A stretch of DNA of 64,000 nt, taken from positions 744,001-808,000 of the forward strand of contig NZ_LT670819.1 of assembly GCF_900129855.1 (NCBI RefSeq), given 5' to 3'. Of the stretch, positions 17,282 through 27,597 are shown one piece after another. A program made the position numbers and the translations under genes. The notes under the pieces are model-generated. The model did no database searches, had not been told where the DNA came from, and saw only the letters and a list, made by a program, of their open reading frames with translations. This DNA comes from Streptomyces sp. 3214.6 (GTDB lineage: Bacteria; Actinomycetota; Actinomycetes; Streptomycetales; Streptomycetaceae). The stretch's first letter is position 1. Each line of letters opens with the position of its first letter.

Positions 17282-17553
17282 GGGGTCCCTGCCTTCCAGA
17301 CATGAATCGCGGGCACTCGCCCGCACCCGGTAGAACGGCGCCGAACCATCCGGGTTATGCCGAAACACCCTTTCACCCCATCGGGTGCCACCTTTGTCGA
17401 ACTGGTGACAAACCGCCGCACGGGCCCGCCGTAGGGGCGCCGACGGGGCTCCCGGGCGGTGGGCCGGCCGCCCGCAGGCGCGTCGTCCTCGGGCCGCTTA
17501 TCGTGATCGAGGGCGCCGTTCCCGGACCGCTGCGGGCGTCCCTGGAGGCACTG

Positions 17554-19200
17554 ATGCTGGCCAAGCTGCCGAGGCGGCCCGGGCTGCGACACTGCGCGCT
17601 CGCCGCGACCGCCGCACTGACCCTGCTGGGGGCGGGCCTGCCGACGGCCGCCGCGAGCCGGAGCGACGACGGCGACGACCGTCCCGACCTGGCCCGGTTC
17701 TACGGCCAGAAGGTCACCTGGTCGGCGTGCGAGGGCGACGGCATGCCGAACGACCTGCAGTGCGCCAAGCTGACCGTCCCCCTCGACTACGCCCACCCCA
17801 GGGCCGGCGCGCTCGACCTCGCGCTCGCCCGTTACCGGGCCACGGGCAAGAAGCGCGGCTCGGTGGTGCTCAACTTCGGCGGCCCCGGCGGCGCGGGAGT
17901 CCCCGAACTCGCCTACAGCGGCAAGGATTTCATGGATCTGACCGACGGCTACGACGTGGTCACCTTCGACCCCCGGGGCGTCGGCCGCTCCTCCCCCGTG
18001 AGCTGCGGGGACGGCCAGGACAGCGCGCTGAACTCCCTGGACGAGGACTCGGCGCCCGCCGACCCAAGAGCCCTCCTCGCCCGGTTGAAACAGACCGCCG
18101 CCGACTGCGCGAAGCACTCCGGTCCGGTGCTGCCGCACATCGGCACCGTCGACGCGGCGCAGGACCTGGACGTGCTGCGCCGGGCGCTCGGCGACAAGAA
18201 GCTCAACTACCTCGGCTTCTCGTACGGCACCCGGCTCGGCTCGGTCTACGCCGCCCGGTTCCCCGACCGGGTGGGCCGGTTCGTCCTCGACGGCGTCGAC
18301 ACGCTGACCGAACCGCTGACGGAGCAGGGGATCGCGGGCGCCCGGGGGCAGCAGGTGGCCCTGGACGACTTCGTCGGCTGGTGCGTGAAGGACATCGCCT
18401 GCCCGTTCGGGCAGGATGCGCGGCTGGCCCGCGAGGAGGTCGTCCGGCTCGTGCGCTCGCTCGACGAGGATCCGGTGCCGACGGACTTCGGCGACGACTT
18501 CTCCGGCCAGGACCTGGTCGGCGCTCTCGGGCAGGGGCTGTACAGCAAGCAGCTGTGGCCGTTGCTGGAGCGGGCGCTGGCCCAGCTCGTCGAGAGCGGG
18601 GACGCCAGCGGGGTCATGGGGTTCGTGACCGGCGGTTTCGCCTTCCCGCTGCCGCTGCCCGTCCCGCTCCGGCTGCCCGACCCGCTCCGGGCTCCGGGCA
18701 GCCGCGTCGCACCCTCGCCCGGGGCGCTCGTCGACGAGGACGACGTCCCCCTCGACAACCTGCCGGCGGCGCTGATGGCGATCAACTGCGCGGACGACCC
18801 GGACCGGGCCACCGCCGAGCAGTTCACCGAGGACCTCGCACGGCTGCGCGCCGCCTACGACGACGCGTCACCGGTGTTCGGGCAGTACCGCCTCACCGAG
18901 GTCCTGATGTGCTACGGCCGCCCCAAGGGCACCGACTTCATCCGTGAGAAGGTGAAGGACCTCAGCACCCCGAAGATGCTCCTGGTCGGGACGCGCGGCG
19001 ACCCCGCGACGCCGTACCGATGGACCGTGGAGACCGCGCAGCGGCTCGGGTCCCCGGCCGTGGTGCTCGACAACAAGGGCGAGGGCCACACCGGTTACGG
19101 CTCGTCCAAGTGCGTGCACCGCAAGGTCGACGACTTCCTGCTGTACGGCTCCCTGCCGCCCGACGGCAGCTCCTGCGGGCCCGACGAGGACGACGACTGA
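17554..19200 (+). CDS. Secreted S33-family alpha/beta hydrolase (tripeptidyl aminopeptidase-like)
   Basis: 548 residues from the ATG preceded by GGAGG (17545-17549). The signal peptide is 'LRHCALAATAALTLLGAGLPTAAAS'. The alpha/beta-hydrolase domain has the oxyanion strand 'SVVLNFGGPGGAGV', nucleophile elbow 'LGFSYGTRLG' (Ser), catalytic Asp in 'VGTRGDPATPY', and His in 'NKGEGHTGYG'. It matches the SlpD/SlpE-type tripeptidyl aminopeptidases that trim peptides in the medium. The TGA is followed immediately by the GTG of the next gene, so the two are co-transcribed. The frame is open to 17302, but no ribosome site or similarity supports that extension. Confidence 0.9.
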   Translation: MLAKLPRRPGLRHCALAATAALTLLGAGLPTAAASRSDDGDDRPDLARFYGQKVTWSACEGDGMPNDLQCAKLTVPLDYAHPRAGALDLALARYRATGKKRGSVVLNFGGPGGAGVPELAYSGKDFMDLTDGYDVVTFDPRGVGRSSPVSCGDGQDSALNSLDEDSAPADPRALLARLKQTAADCAKHSGPVLPHIGTVDAAQDLDVLRRALGDKKLNYLGFSYGTRLGSVYAARFPDRVGRFVLDGVDTLTEPLTEQGIAGARGQQVALDDFVGWCVKDIACPFGQDARLAREEVVRLVRSLDEDPVPTDFGDDFSGQDLVGALGQGLYSKQLWPLLERALAQLVESGDASGVMGFVTGGFAFPLPLPVPLRLPDPLRAPGSRVAPSPGALVDEDDVPLDNLPAALMAINCADDPDRATAEQFTEDLARLRAAYDDASPVFGQYRLTEVLMCYGRPKGTDFIREKVKDLSTPKMLLVGTRGDPATPYRWTVETAQRLGSPAVVLDNKGEGHTGYGSSKCVHRKVDDFLLYGSLPPDGSSCGPDEDDD

Positions 19201-20661
19201 GTGCGCCGCTTCCTGCCGCTGCTGCTCGTAGCCCTCGTCGCTGTCGGGACGACGCTCGCCGCCGCCACCCTGTCGGTCCGCTGGTGGCTCGCGGCCGGGC
19301 CTGCGCTGGCGCTGACCTGCCTGGGCGGCCGGGACCTGCTGCAACGGCGCCGCACCGTGCTGCGCAACCACCCGCTGGTGGGGCGGCTGCGCCGTCCGGG
19401 AGAGCAGGCGCCACCGGGCGGCGCCCGGCCGGACGGGCAGGAGTTCCTGGTGCCGTCGCTGTGGCCGGTCGAGGCGACCGAGGAGGCGCCGGTGGTGCGG
19501 GTGGGCGGGCCCGACTGCGCCCAGCCGTACGACATGGCGCTGCTCAACGTGTCCGCGATGAGTTTCGGGGCGCTGTCGTCGCACGCGGTCCTCGCCCTCA
19601 ACCGGGGTGCGGCACTGGGCCGTTTCGCGCAGGACACCGGGGAGGGCGGGCTGTCGGAGTACCACCTGCGCGGCGGCGGCGACCTCGTCTGGGAGATCGG
19701 GACGGGGTATTTCGGCTGCCGCGGCGCCGACGGGGGTTTCGACGTACGGGAGTTCGCGGACAAGGCGGCGCTGCCCGAGGTGAAGTGCGTGTCGCTGAAG
19801 CTGTCCCAGGGGGCGGCGCCGGGCGGCGGCGGGGTGCTGCCGGGGGTGAAGGTGAGCGCCGAGATCGCTCGGGAGCGGAAGGCGCAGGTGGGCGAGCCGG
19901 TGGTGTCGCCGCCCTGCCACCGGGTGTTCTCGACGCCCCGGGAACTGGTGCTGTTCCTGGCCCGGCTGCGGGAGTCGGCGGGCGGCAAGCCGATCGGGTT
20001 CAAGCTGTGCGTGGGGGCGCGGCGGGAGTTCCTCGCGGTGTGCAGGGCGATGGTGGTGGAGGGGGTGGCCCCCGACTTCGTGGTGGTGGACGGGTCGGAA
20101 GGCGGCACGGGGGCCGCGCCGACGGGGTTCGCGGGACGCCTCGGCATGCCGCTCACCGAGGGCTTGATCACCGTGCACAACGCGCTGGTCGGCGTCGGGC
20201 TGCGGGACCGGGTCCGGATCGGGGCGAGCGGCCGGGTGGCCACCGGCTTCGACATCGTCAGGCGCCTGGTCCAGGGCGCCGACTACACCAACGCGGCCCG
20301 CGCGATGATGCTCGCCGTCGGCTGCGTCCGGGCCGGGCGTTGCCACACCGGCGCCTGTCCGAGCGGCGTCGCCACGCAGGACCCGCTACGGGCACGCGCC
20401 CTGAACGTGGCCGTGCAGGCCGAGCAAGTCAGGCGCTATCAGCGGCAGACGGTGCGCGAGGCCGTCTCGGTCATGGCTGCGATGGGGGTATGCGAACCGG
20501 GCGAGCTCACCCCCGCCCACCTGGTCCGGCGAACGGGCCCCGGCACCGCGCGCTCGTACGCGGAGTTGTACGAGTGGCTCGCGCCGGGAGAACTGCTGGC
20601 CGGGCCCCCGCAGTCGTGGGCGGCGGACTGGAAGGAGGCCGACCCGGACAGTTTCCGGTAG
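19201..20661 (+). CDS. FMN-binding glutamate-synthase-family protein
   Basis: 486 residues, GTG start abutting the preceding stop. Two N-terminal hydrophobic segments (residues ~4-22 and ~27-42) anchor a domain homologous to the FMN/central part of glutamate synthase: 'LLNVSAMSFGALSSHAVLALNRGA', 'DTGEGGLSEYHL', 'VVVDGSEGGTGAAPTGFAGRLGMPL', 'IGASGRVATGFDIVRRLVQGADY', and the cysteine-bearing 'GCVRAGRCHTGACPSGVATQ' that in glutamate synthase ligates the Fe-S cluster. There is no glutaminase domain, so it is not a complete glutamate synthase; its substrate is unknown. Confidence 0.9.
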   Translation: MRRFLPLLLVALVAVGTTLAAATLSVRWWLAAGPALALTCLGGRDLLQRRRTVLRNHPLVGRLRRPGEQAPPGGARPDGQEFLVPSLWPVEATEEAPVVRVGGPDCAQPYDMALLNVSAMSFGALSSHAVLALNRGAALGRFAQDTGEGGLSEYHLRGGGDLVWEIGTGYFGCRGADGGFDVREFADKAALPEVKCVSLKLSQGAAPGGGGVLPGVKVSAEIARERKAQVGEPVVSPPCHRVFSTPRELVLFLARLRESAGGKPIGFKLCVGARREFLAVCRAMVVEGVAPDFVVVDGSEGGTGAAPTGFAGRLGMPLTEGLITVHNALVGVGLRDRVRIGASGRVATGFDIVRRLVQGADYTNAARAMMLAVGCVRAGRCHTGACPSGVATQDPLRARALNVAVQAEQVRRYQRQTVREAVSVMAAMGVCEPGELTPAHLVRRTGPGTARSYAELYEWLAPGELLAGPPQSWAADWKEADPDSFR

Positions 20662-20681
20662 CGCCGACGGCCAGGGGTATG

Positions 20682-20721
20682 GATCACGAGCGTGGGCGAC
20701 ACGAGGACGACACTCGTGATC
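20682..20721. terminator. Bidirectional terminator between convergent genes
   Basis: Inverted repeat GATCACGAG (20682-20690) / CTCGTGATC (20713-20721) with a 22-nt loop. The right arm overlaps the stop codon of the minus-strand hydrolase gene. Confidence 0.55.
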
Positions 20722-21511
20722 AATGCACCTGGGCGGGCTTGACGCTCACGAAGGCGTCGATCGCCGCGGTCAGTTCGGCCGGCTTCTCGACGGGGAGTTC
20801 ATGACCGGCGTCGAGGATGCGGACGACGGCGTCCGGATAGGCCTTGGCCATCCGCAGCATCTGCCGCACCGGGAGCTGGATGTCGTGGTAGCCGTGGATC
20901 ATCAGCGTGGGGGCCTGGATCTCCCCGACCCGGTCCAGGACGTCGAAGGCCCGCATGGCGCCGTACAGCGTCATGACGACCTCGCGCGGGGTGTCCGCGG
21001 AGGCCTTGACGTAGGCGCGGATCTCGTCGCGGGGGTAGCCGGGGGCGAAGGCGCGCTGGATGTTGGCGGCGACGAACAGTTTGAAGGGGACGAGGGTGGA
21101 GGCCCCCATCAGCAGGCCGCGGCCCCTGCTGTACGTCATGCGGCCGATGGAGTTCACCAGCACCATGCGCTCCACGCGCCGGGGGTGTGAGAGCGCGACG
21201 GTCTGCGAGATCATCCCGCCCATCGAGTGGCCGACGAGCACGAACCGCTCGATCTCCAGGTGGTCGAGGAGAGCGAGGAGGTCCTTCGCCAGTTCCGCGA
21301 CGGTCTTCACGCCCGCCCCGCTGCTCTCGCCGTGGCCGCGCAGGTCGAAGCGGATCACCCGGCGCTTCTCGGCGAAGTGCGCCACCTGGTGGTCCCAGCG
21401 GTGCCGGTTCGCCGTCCAGCCGTGCACGAACACCAGGGGCACGCCGTCGCCGTCGCGCGGGCCCTCGTCGTCGTACGTCAGTGCTGCGCCGTCGACATCG
21501 AGCTGCGGCAT
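20720..21511 (-). CDS. Alpha/beta-fold hydrolase
   Basis: 263 residues, starting [20 protein letters not shown]. Motifs are the oxyanion '[14 protein letters not shown]', '[12 protein letters not shown]', nucleophile elbow '[12 protein letters not shown]' (Ser), acid in '[12 protein letters not shown]', and His in '[13 protein letters not shown]'. Related to proline iminopeptidase/haloperoxidase-like hydrolases; substrate unknown. AGGAGG lies seven bases before the ATG. It is a single gene, divergent from the baeRF3 gene with ~140 bp between. Confidence 0.9.
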   Translation of the reverse strand: MPQLDVDGAALTYDDEGPRDGDGVPLVFVHGWTANRHRWDHQVAHFAEKRRVIRFDLRGHGESSGAGVKTVAELAKDLLALLDHLEIERFVLVGHSMGGMISQTVALSHPRRVERMVLVNSIGRMTYSRGRGLLMGASTLVPFKLFVAANIQRAFAPGYPRDEIRAYVKASADTPREVVMTLYGAMRAFDVLDRVGEIQAPTLMIHGYHDIQLPVRQMLRMAKAYPDAVVRILDAGHELPVEKPAELTAAIDAFVSVKPAQVH

Positions 21512-21649
21512 GGGTGCCTCCTGCGGTGCGATCCCGGTTACTGACGCGTACGGTAACGGGCCGCCGGGTCCGCCGTCACGGTCGTCCGCCGTCGGCCCTG
21601 GGAGGAACCGGGAAATGCCCGACGGACGATTCGGACCTATCGTGCTGTT

Positions 21650-22744
21650 ATGGAGAACGCACTCAGCCCCGCGACCCTCTCCGAACTGCGCCGCCCGCGG
21701 CCCTATCCCGCGGTGTCCGTGCTGACGCCGACCCACCGCCGGGAACCCGAGAACACCCAGGACCGGGTCCGGTTGCGCAATGTCGTGGCCGAGGCGAAGA
21801 AGCAGCTGGAGACCGACCCGGCGGTCACCCGGGAGCGGCGCGCCGACGTCGCCGACCAGCTCGACCGGGCCCTCGCCGAGGTCGACCTGGCGCACACCGA
21901 CGACGGCCTGGTCATCTACGCCGCGCCGGGCGAGCACCAGGTGTGGTCCCTGGCCCGCGCCGTCCCCGAGCGGGTCGTGCTCTCCGACACCTTCCTGACC
22001 CGCAATCTGGTCTCCGCGCAGGCCGCCGAACGGCCGTTCTGGGTGCTGTCGGTCTCCGCCGACCGCGTGACGTTGTGGAACGGCGGCGCCGACCGGGTCA
22101 CCGAGGAGCACACCGGCGGCTTCCCGCTCATCAGGAACCGGGAGAACTTCGACGCGGAGCGCCAGGAGCGGATCGGCGACCTGCCCAGCACCTTCCGCGA
22201 CGAGGACACCCGTCACTTCCTGCGCGAAGCCGACACCGCCGTGGGCAGGCTGCTGCGCGAGGAGCCGCGGCCGTTGTACGTCACCGGCGAGCAGGCGGCG
22301 CTGTCCTGCATCGACGAGGTGGGCGGAGTCACCCGGGACGCGGTGCACGTCCGGCACGGCGGACTGTCCCACGGCACGCCCGACGCCGTCTGGCAGGCGG
22401 TGCGTCCGCTGCACGACGCGGAGGCGCGCCGGGACACCGCGGCGCTGGCCAGGGTGCTCGACTCCGCCCGCGGTCACCGCATGTTCGCGGCCGGCGTCGA
22501 CGAGCTCTGGCAGAACGCCCGGGAGGGCCGGGTACGGCTGCTGGCGGTCGAGGAGAACTACCAGGTGACGGTGCGCGACGACGGCGCCCATCTGGTCCCG
22601 GCCGAGAGCGGCGACCTGGACGCCCGCGAGGACATCGTGGACGAGATCGTCGAACAGTGCCTGGAGACGGGCGCCGACGTGCGCTTCGTACCGGACGGCG
22701 CGCTGGGCGACGCCGCCGGGATCGCGGCCGTACTGCGCTACTGA
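21650..22744 (+). CDS. baeRF3-domain protein (release-factor-1-like fold)
   Basis: 364 residues. The opening '[49 protein letters not shown]', the '[23 protein letters not shown]' strand pair and the eL30e-like end '[21 protein letters not shown]' fit the bacterial homologues of archaeo-eukaryotic release factor 1 (baeRF3). These proteins are predicted to act near ribosomes, possibly in rescue or hibernation, but their role is not established. No GGQ tripeptide (the peptide-release loop) is seen, which is normal in baeRF families. Confidence 0.8.
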   Translation: MENALSPATLSELRRPRPYPAVSVLTPTHRREPENTQDRVRLRNVVAEAKKQLETDPAVTRERRADVADQLDRALAEVDLAHTDDGLVIYAAPGEHQVWSLARAVPERVVLSDTFLTRNLVSAQAAERPFWVLSVSADRVTLWNGGADRVTEEHTGGFPLIRNRENFDAERQERIGDLPSTFRDEDTRHFLREADTAVGRLLREEPRPLYVTGEQAALSCIDEVGGVTRDAVHVRHGGLSHGTPDAVWQAVRPLHDAEARRDTAALARVLDSARGHRMFAAGVDELWQNAREGRVRLLAVEENYQVTVRDDGAHLVPAESGDLDAREDIVDEIVEQCLETGADVRFVPDGALGDAAGIAAVLRY

Positions 22745-22803
22745 ACCGCTCCCCTCCCCCGCGTACGCTACGGCGTGATCGTCGACCGGGAGGGAGAGCG
22801 CTC

Positions 22804-23829
22804 GTGGGTGACCTGCTGGGCGTGGCCGTACTGGGTGCCGGCCACATGGGTGCCGACCACATACGCCGCCTCGATCGGGTGGTGAGCGGAGCAAGGGTCG
22901 CCGCCGTGGCCGATCCCGACGCCTCACGGGCGAAGGAGGCCGCGGCCGGGGTCGAGGGGGCGACGGTCCACACGGAGGCGGCAGCCGCGCTCGACGCTCC
23001 CGGAGTGGAGGCCGTGCTGATCGCCTCGCCAGGTCCCGCGCACGAGGAGGCACTGCTCGAGGCATTCGCCCGCGGGCTTCCGGTGCTGTGCGAGAAGCCG
23101 ATGGTGCCGGATTCCGCCGGGGCGCTGCGGGTGCTGGAGGCGGAGGCCGGGCTGGGGCGGCGGCTGGCGCAGATCGGGTTCATGCGGCGCTACGACGCCG
23201 AGTACCGCAGGCTCAAGGCCCTGCTGGACGAGGGCCGGCTCGGGCGGCCGCTGATGCTGCACTGCGTCCACCGCAACGTCTCCTCGCCGCCCGACTTCAC
23301 CAGCACGATGCTGATCGACAGCTCGGTGTCGCACGAGATCGACGCAGCCCGCTGGCTGCTCGGACAGGAGCTGACCTCGGTCACCGTGCTGCACCCGCGG
23401 CCTTCGTCCGGTGCCCCGCGGGGCCTGCTCGACCCCCAATTCGTGGTCTTCGAGACCGCGCAGGGCGCGCTGGTCGACGTGGAGGTCTTCGTCAACTGCG
23501 GCTTCGGGTACCAGGTGCGCTGCGAGGCGGTGTGCGAGGCGGGCAGCGCGCGCGTCGGCGACGACCACGGGATGCTCGTCACCACGCGGGGCGCCGCCGG
23601 TGCGGACGTGCCCCAGGACTACCTGGTGCGGTTCGCGGACGCCTACGACCGCGAGGTGCAGGCATGGGTCGACGCCACCCGGCGGGGCCGGGTCACGGGG
23701 CCGACCGCCTGGGACGGCTACGCGGCCTCCGTCGTCGCCGAGGCCGGGGTCCGGGCGCTGGAGGTCGGCGCGCGCGTCCCCGTCGAACTCGCCCCGCGCC
23801 CCGGCCTGTACGCCGGGGGCGGTCGCTGA
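22804..23829 (+). CDS. Gfo/Idh/MocA-family oxidoreductase (inositol dehydrogenase-like)
   Basis: 341 residues from GTG, with GGGAGG about 10 nt upstream. The N-terminal Rossmann fold reads '[19 protein letters not shown]' (GxGxxG-like), followed by '[30 protein letters not shown]' with the conserved E-K-P and then the substrate domain carrying '[17 protein letters not shown]' (catalytic Asp/His). Closest to myo-inositol 2-dehydrogenases, NAD+-dependent oxidation of a cyclitol or sugar. No other iol genes are nearby, so the substrate remains open. Confidence 0.9.
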   Translation: MGDLLGVAVLGAGHMGADHIRRLDRVVSGARVAAVADPDASRAKEAAAGVEGATVHTEAAAALDAPGVEAVLIASPGPAHEEALLEAFARGLPVLCEKPMVPDSAGALRVLEAEAGLGRRLAQIGFMRRYDAEYRRLKALLDEGRLGRPLMLHCVHRNVSSPPDFTSTMLIDSSVSHEIDAARWLLGQELTSVTVLHPRPSSGAPRGLLDPQFVVFETAQGALVDVEVFVNCGFGYQVRCEAVCEAGSARVGDDHGMLVTTRGAAGADVPQDYLVRFADAYDREVQAWVDATRRGRVTGPTAWDGYAASVVAEAGVRALEVGARVPVELAPRPGLYAGGGR

Positions 23830-23842
23830 CACCGGGCGGGAC

Positions 23843-24256
23843 TCAGACGTTGCCGAGCAGGGCCTGCAGGCCCTGGTCGACCGCGGCGTCGACGTCCTCC
23901 TGGCCTGCCGCGACCACGGCGTAGCTGCGCAACAGGAACCGGCGCAGGGCGCCGGTGTCGAACTGGAGCAGGGCCAGTCCGAGCGGGGAGTGGAACTCCA
24001 TCACCGTACGGGCCCGCCCGCAGGGCCAGATGTGCACATCACCGCTGCCCGCCGGACCGCTCACGCCCTGCTCCAGCAGAGCCCGGCCGAAGGTCCAGGT
24101 GACCGCCTCGCCCGCCAGCGACACCTCCGGCGGGAAGTCGACGTGCACCGCGAACGGGTCGATGGAGTCGTAGCGGAGCGTGGCGGGCACGGGCAGCTCC
24201 TGGTCCTCCGCGGTGATCAAGCGGGCGCGGACGGGTTGTTCAAGAGTGATGTCCAT
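23843..24256 (-). CDS. SsgA-like sporulation/cell-division protein (SALP)
   Basis: 137 residues, the exact length of SsgB. It begins MDITLEQPVRARLITAEDQ and has the family core 'LPVPATLRYDSIDPFAVHVDFPP', 'VTWTFGRALLEQGVSGPAGSGDVHIWP', and 'SPLGLALLQFDTGALRRFLLRSYAVV'. SALPs occur only in morphologically complex actinomycetes and guide septum placement, wall remodelling and spore maturation. Which paralogue (SsgA-G) cannot be fixed from sequence alone. A perfect Crp-type palindrome lies 55 bp upstream. The gene is convergent with the oxidoreductase (13-bp gap). Confidence 0.92.
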   Translation of the reverse strand: MDITLEQPVRARLITAEDQELPVPATLRYDSIDPFAVHVDFPPEVSLAGEAVTWTFGRALLEQGVSGPAGSGDVHIWPCGRARTVMEFHSPLGLALLQFDTGALRRFLLRSYAVVAAGQEDVDAAVDQGLQALLGNV

Positions 24257-24606
24257 GCATGTACGACCTCGCAGAGGCCCTTCGCATTACGGGAAAGCGG
24301 TCTCCAATTCTTGTGACCTGCATCACAGGTGCCGCACCCTGGAACATCAGGGCGCCGAACATGCGTCCGACGGTCATCTCGACCCCCTCACCCGTCCCTC
24401 AAGTCACGTACACCACCTACGACTTGACCCCTCCGCACGAGGCGTCAACCGCACCCCCCCACCCCACCGCAAAGACTCTGGCATATGCCAGAAGCACCAC
24501 CGAATCGTGTGTTGCCAAATCCCTTACACGCCGTCGCGGGCTGTGCAACAGTCGTAACGGCCCCTGTGCCAGCTTTCGTCGTACCGTTTCCGCATCGGAG
24601 TGCTTC
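24257..24606. other. Divergent regulatory region between SALP and PP2C genes
   Basis: 350 bp with no supported gene, less GC-rich than its surroundings. It contains the Crp-type site (24312-24327) and an imperfect inverted repeat CAAGTCACGTA / TACGACTTG around 24397-24425. Both genes should be driven from here. Confidence 0.6.
24312..24327. promoter_or_regulatory. Perfect Crp-type binding site
   Basis: TGTGA-CCTGCA-TCACA is an exact match to the TGTGA-N6-TCACA consensus of Crp/Fnr regulators, including Streptomyces Crp. It is 55 bp before the SALP start and about 280 bp before the PP2C start. Confidence 0.65.
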
Positions 24607-26004
24607 ATGCCGTCCCATGTCTCTGCGGACCGCTCAGCCGCCCAGCCGCCAGGGCGTGGCCCGGTCGACGCGCTGATCACGCAGACAAGGCGACTCAAGG
24701 GCGACATGGACGCCGTACGGCAGGACACACAGGGCGACGCGGCGGACCCGCAGGGGCGCTGGCAGCGCGCGCTCTACGACCTGGCGCTGCACCAACTCAA
24801 CGACCTCGACGCGCACTTGGCCCAGCTGCGGGACGGCCCGCCGCCGGTGCCGGCCGCCGAGCCCGGGTCCGCCGCACCGGCGCTCTCCCGGCGCGAGGCG
24901 CTGCTCAGCCGGGTCGGCAGCGCCGAGTGGAACCTGCTGACGGACGACGCCGTCTGGTCCGAGGAGCTCTACCGGATCCTCGGCCGCGACCTCACCGCTC
25001 CCCCGCTCACCCTCGACGAACTGCCCTCGCTCGTCCTCGAGGAGGACCGGCCCAAACTCACCGCGATGGTCACGGACTGTCTGGTCGACGCCAGGCCCAT
25101 CGACGGGGAGTTCCGCGTCGTCCGCCCGGGCGGCGAGGTCCGGACCGTGCACATGATGGGCGAACCCGTGCTCGACGGCGAGGGCGCCACCGCCTCGATG
25201 TGGGCCGTCCTGAGGGACGTCAGCGAACTGCGCCGCAGCCAGCGGGCGGTGCGCGAGAGCCGCGTGTCGCTCCAGCAGCAGCGACACCGCGCCCAGACCG
25301 AGCATCGGCTCGCGGTCGAACTGCAGGAGGCCGTGCTGCCACCGTGGCGTGACTCCCTGCGCCTCCCGAGCCAGGGCCCCCGCTCCCTCGACATCGCCGC
25401 CCACTACGTGCCCGCCGCGACGACCTCGCTCATCGGCGGCGACTGGTACGACGCGCTCGAACTCTCCAACGGCCAGACGCTGCTCGGCGTCGGCGATCTC
25501 ACCGGACACGGCCCGGCCGTCGCCTCGAACACGGCGATGCTGCTCGGCGCCCTGCGCGGCATGGCCATGGCGGGCACCGAGCCGGCCCAACTGATGTCCT
25601 GGCTCAACCAGTTACTGGACGCCACCGACCAGCCGGCCCTGGGCAGCGCCGTCTGCTGCCGCTACCAGCCGGACACCCGCACCCTGATGTGGGCCCAGGC
25701 CGGACACCCCGCCCCGCTGCTGTTCCGCGACGGGACGGGGCACCGCCTCACCTCGCCGGAGGGCGTCCTCCTCGGAGCCACCTCACGCGCCGCCTACGGG
25801 CAGGCCGAGGCGACCCTCGAAGAAGGTGACCTGCTCGTGCTGCACACCGACGGACTGGCCCCCGCCGCCCGTCTCCTCGACCTCGCCCCCCGCCTGGACG
25901 GGACGCGCACCGCACACGACTGCGTACGACTGATCGTGGAGGAGTGCGGTGGGACCGCGCGCGAGGACGACGCCTGTGTACTCGTCGCCCGCGTCACCCG
26001 GTGA
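24607..26004 (+). CDS. PAS-domain SpoIIE/PP2C phosphatase with a TTA codon
   Basis: 465 residues. A helical N-terminus (1-80), a PAS-like fold (about 95-215, 'WNLLTDDAVWSEELYRILGRDL', 'EFRVVRPGGEVRTVHMMGEPVLDGEG'), a coiled segment, then a PP2C domain of the SpoIIE/RsbU type (about 235-465) with metal-binding Asp in 'IGGDWYDAL', 'VGDLTGHGPAVAS' and 'REDDACVLVAR'. It should dephosphorylate an anti-sigma-factor antagonist. Leu336 is encoded by TTA (25612-25614), so translation should depend on the bldA tRNA. GGAG lies 6 nt before the ATG; the open frame from 24259 has no support. Confidence 0.9.
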   Translation: MPSHVSADRSAAQPPGRGPVDALITQTRRLKGDMDAVRQDTQGDAADPQGRWQRALYDLALHQLNDLDAHLAQLRDGPPPVPAAEPGSAAPALSRREALLSRVGSAEWNLLTDDAVWSEELYRILGRDLTAPPLTLDELPSLVLEEDRPKLTAMVTDCLVDARPIDGEFRVVRPGGEVRTVHMMGEPVLDGEGATASMWAVLRDVSELRRSQRAVRESRVSLQQQRHRAQTEHRLAVELQEAVLPPWRDSLRLPSQGPRSLDIAAHYVPAATTSLIGGDWYDALELSNGQTLLGVGDLTGHGPAVASNTAMLLGALRGMAMAGTEPAQLMSWLNQLLDATDQPALGSAVCCRYQPDTRTLMWAQAGHPAPLLFRDGTGHRLTSPEGVLLGATSRAAYGQAEATLEEGDLLVLHTDGLAPAARLLDLAPRLDGTRTAHDCVRLIVEECGGTAREDDACVLVARVTR

Positions 26005-26033
26005 CAACAGGTTCGTGTTCCACGCCGACTCGC

Positions 26034-27536
26034 TCACGCCTGGGTGCTGTTGGCGCCCCTGCCCCCCTTCTGCTTCGGCAGCGCCAGCCTGATCTCCTCG
26101 CGCAGCTCGCTGATGCCCGGGTAGTTGGCGTACTGCGCGGTGAGCCGGTACATCTGGCTCAGCCGGTCCCAGGTGCGCCGTGAGGAGTTCGACCCCATCG
26201 ACACCAGGGCCAACCGCGCGAACCGGTCCGCCTGTTCGGGGTCGTCGGCGATGAAGCAGGCGGAGGCCATGGACAGATGGTCGAAGATCTTCGACCGCTC
26301 CCGCCCGTCGACGCGCAGCGCCAGGGCCTTCTCCGCGTAGTACTGGGCGTGCACGGCCGCCTGCGGCTCGAACTCGGCCAGCGTGCGGTAGGCCAGGGCC
26401 TGCATGCCGTACAGGTCCTCGTCCTTGAAGGTCTGCATCCAGGGCGGCGGTGTGACGTCGCCCTTGTCGGCGACGAAGAGGTCCTCCGCCCGGCCGAGGG
26501 TGCGGCGCATGGCCTGGCCCTTGCCCATGGACGCCTGCGCCCAGGCCTCGATGGTGTGGAACATCGCCCGGGTACGCGGCAGGACGTTGTCACCGGCGCC
26601 GGACTGGGCGAGCTTCATCAGGTCGAGCGCCTCGTCGGGCCGGCCGAGGTGCACCATCTGACGGGCCGCCCGGGAGAGCGCCTCGCCGGCCCGTGGCCGG
26701 TCGCCGCCCTCCCGCGCGGCATGCGCGGCGATGACGAAGTACTTCTGGGCCGTGGGCTCCAGGCCGACGTCGTGCGACATCCAGCCCGCGAGGACGGCGA
26801 GGTTGGCCGCGACCCCCCACAGACGTCGCTGGAGATGGGAGGGGTGGTGGTAGGCGAGGATGCCGCCGACCTCGTTGAGCTGGCCCACGACGGCCTTGCG
26901 TTGCAGGCCGCCCCCGCGGGCCGCGTCCCAGGCCCGGAACACTTCGACCGAGCGTTCCAGTTCGTCGACCTCCTCCGTTCCGATGGGGGCGGCCTCGTAG
27001 CGGTCGAAGCCGGCGGGGTCGGCATGGTGGAGGAGGGGGTGGTCGATGACGGGAGCGTCGGCGGAGAGGGTCGGGTCGGTGTGCAGCCATTCGTACATGG
27101 CGCTGCTGAGTGCGGATCCCGTCGTGAGCGCGACACCTGCGCTCACCAAGCCGCGTCGGTTGAGCATGAGGTCCATTCCCGTGAATTCGGTGAGGACCGC
27201 AGCAGTCCGTCCGGGCGCCCACGGCACACCGTCGGGATGTTCCACACTCCCGCCGCCGGGCCGTTTCCCTGTACGCCCGTGCCGGACCAGACCGAGGTCC
27301 TCGATGGTCACGACACGGCCGAGACGCTCGGTGAACAGAGCCGCCAGCACCCGCGGCACCGGATCGCGCGGGATCTCTCCCATGTCGATCCACCGCCGCA
27401 CCCGGGAGGTGTCGGTCGACAGCTGGGGGTGGCCCATGGCCGCCGCCTGCCGGTTGACCAGCCTCGCGAGTTCACCCTTGGACCAGCCGGCCAGGCCGAA
27501 CAGATCCGAGAGACGGGTGTTGGGTTGTCCGCTCAC
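26034..27536 (-). CDS. NsdA-type regulator (N-terminal HTH-like region, TPR-like C-terminus)
   Basis: 500 residues, GTG start ([20 protein letters not shown]). The N-terminus resembles an XRE-like helix-turn-helix ('[57 protein letters not shown]'); residues ~150-480 are helical repeats of TPR type ('[19 protein letters not shown]', '[15 protein letters not shown]'). Length and layout recall the Streptomyces NsdA/NsdB family, negative regulators of antibiotic production and development; the family link is from memory and not certain. Its upstream region has tandem 11-bp repeats. It is convergent with the PP2C gene. Confidence 0.75.
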   Translation of the reverse strand: MSGQPNTRLSDLFGLAGWSKGELARLVNRQAAAMGHPQLSTDTSRVRRWIDMGEIPRDPVPRVLAALFTERLGRVVTIEDLGLVRHGRTGKRPGGGSVEHPDGVPWAPGRTAAVLTEFTGMDLMLNRRGLVSAGVALTTGSALSSAMYEWLHTDPTLSADAPVIDHPLLHHADPAGFDRYEAAPIGTEEVDELERSVEVFRAWDAARGGGLQRKAVVGQLNEVGGILAYHHPSHLQRRLWGVAANLAVLAGWMSHDVGLEPTAQKYFVIAAHAAREGGDRPRAGEALSRAARQMVHLGRPDEALDLMKLAQSGAGDNVLPRTRAMFHTIEAWAQASMGKGQAMRRTLGRAEDLFVADKGDVTPPPWMQTFKDEDLYGMQALAYRTLAEFEPQAAVHAQYYAEKALALRVDGRERSKIFDHLSMASACFIADDPEQADRFARLALVSMGSNSSRRTWDRLSQMYRLTAQYANYPGISELREEIRLALPKQKGGRGANSTQA

Positions 27537-27597
27537 GTCAAGCCCCCAGGTTCTCGGCTGAGTTGACAGTAGCCCCGGGAAAGTTGCCGGGGGACTA

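Noticed and set aside
20720..23065. 781-codon frame on the minus strand extending past the hydrolase
   Set aside because: Only its last 263 codons (from 21511) match an alpha/beta hydrolase with a ribosome site; the rest is antisense to the baeRF3 and oxidoreductase genes.
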